A stretch of 64,000 bases of DNA from Candidatus Dadabacteria bacterium CSP1-2 (lineage in GTDB: Bacteria > Desulfobacterota_D > UBA1144 > Nemesobacterales > CSP1-2). The DNA lies in the NCBI GenBank assembly GCA_001443445.1, contig LDXN01000006.1:1-64000 (forward strand), read 5' to 3'. This document shows positions 62,989 to 64,000 of the stretch, in pieces (position 1 is the stretch's first letter; every line of letters starts with the position of its first letter). The notes under the pieces were generated by a model, which saw nothing but the letters and a program-made list of their open reading frames with translations, was not told the origin of the DNA and ran no database searches. The translations under genes were made by a program, and so were the position numbers.

Positions 62989-63145
62989 GACTCCTGAGGA
63001 CTGTGCTGAGCAGCTTTTGCTCGCGTCAAGGGCTGGAGTGAAGGGTATTATAATTCGCCCTCAGGCTGACGATCGGCATATTTTTTTGAGACGATGGCAT
63101 GATGAAGTAATTCCAGCCTTTGAGAAACTACTAAAATCAGAATAA
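62984..63145 (+). pseudogene. C-terminal remnant of a luciferase-like monooxygenase-type protein
   Basis: VGTPEDCAEQLLLASRAGVKGIIIRPQADDRHIFLRRWHDEVIPAFEKLLKSE*; no upstream coding sequence. Confidence 0.6.
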
Positions 63146-63151
63146 CAAAAC

Positions 63152-64000
63152 TTACCAGGAATATCGTGTGATGTAGCTTTTTGGGAGTTCCCAAAACTTT
63201 ACACGTGGAGAAAACCACATGCTATCCTGGATAAAACAAACATGTGTGCAGAAACACTTATCCTGTGCAATGGATTTTACTTCGTCTTCTCTAATCTTAG
63301 AATCCCATAATGCTTGGAAGTCGCAATCATAATCTCTCAGATTCCCAAGAGGACCCCGGAGTTCACATGCTCTAACAGTTCCATCATAATCAATAACTAC
63401 AGACGTTTCACCAGCAGTACAAGACATTGGCCATGGTTCATTGTCAGTATAATTATTAAACTGTGTTTTATGGTGGAAATTAAAAACTGCAGAATACAAC
63501 GATTTTCTTATCCACCTGTTTATTGCACCACCGTTATCTCCCTGTCTTGAAGCATATACCTGTTGTATCTTTGTAATTTCTTTATAAAGACTCCTTAAAT
63601 CCTCTTTAGGCACCTTTTTTAAACTTTTATCGAGCGGGTCTCCGCGAATTATTTGAAAGTAATGATAACCAAGCCGCTCATTGTCGAGGAAAAACCTGCC
63701 AAGTTCTACAAGCTCGTTATAGTTTTCAGCGCATATCACAGAATTCACATTTATTTGAAGTCTAGACCCAAACCTAGGCTTCAAAGTCTGGGCAAGCTTT
63801 ATGGTTTCAAGAGACTTATTAAAATTTCCTGGAACACTACGAATCCTATCATTTGTCTCAGGAAGTCCGTCAACTGAATTATTAAGATAGACTTCTAGTA
63901 GCTCGTTTTCTTCTAAGATTCTCTCAACAAGCTCTTTTATCCGAATGGGCTTAAGACCGTTTGTAGGAAAATAGATTCTTCTTATCCCATTATTTCTGTA
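63152..64000 (-). CDS. Radical SAM/SPASM-domain protein, truncated by window edge
   Basis: IRRIYFPTNGLKP...LEVYLNNSVDGLPETNDRIR...; C-terminal CTAGETSVVIDYDGTVRACELRGPLGNLRD...CFCTHVC; frame open to 64000. Confidence 0.85.
   Translation of the reverse strand, partial: YRNNGIRRIYFPTNGLKPIRIKELVERILEENELLEVYLNNSVDGLPETNDRIRSVPGNFNKSLETIKLAQTLKPRFGSRLQINVNSVICAENYNELVELGRFFLDNERLGYHYFQIIRGDPLDKSLKKVPKEDLRSLYKEITKIQQVYASRQGDNGGAINRWIRKSLYSAVFNFHHKTQFNNYTDNEPWPMSCTAGETSVVIDYDGTVRACELRGPLGNLRDYDCDFQALWDSKIREDEVKSIAQDKCFCTHVCFIQDSMWFSPRVKFWELPKSYITRYSW

Overview
AT-rich bacterial chromosomal window, probably from an uncultured Gram-negative lineage; I do not assign a taxon. It is densely coding and mostly housekeeping. 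Contents include PBP1A, CysK, an ftsH-folP-cdaA-cdaR-glmM-pdxJ-acpS block, Fur, FolC, a DnaC-like loader, Rpe, MetK-AhcY, XerC/D, an M50 protease, TrpS-ScpA-ScpB, YbeY, Der, PhaR, IlvE, SppA, PepA, pyruvate carboxylase, HemB and MetH. Accessory content includes a type III PKS plus isoprenylcysteine-type methyltransferase pair, an archaeal-type (Rnl3-like) RNA ligase with its PIN-domain partner, a RsbW-like ATPase/GNAT fusion, and a truncated SPASM radical SAM protein at the right edge. No rRNA, tRNA, CRISPR array or intact transposase was recognised. The most unusual signals are: (i) a ~35-nt palindromic element found twice inside coding sequences (an SDR gene and the 5' end of trpS), in frame and with compensatory substitutions between copies; (ii) several genes broken at identifiable positions (ilvE 5' end, a membrane-protein gene with TAA-TTA-TAA, a two-lesion hypothetical gene, and aroQ with a 5' truncation against an inverted luciferase-like monooxygenase remnant); (iii) several families of intergenic palindromic or short-period repeats that touch gene ends; (iv) a 154-bp structured element just upstream of cysK. 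All calls come from reading the sequence and ORF track; no database search was run.
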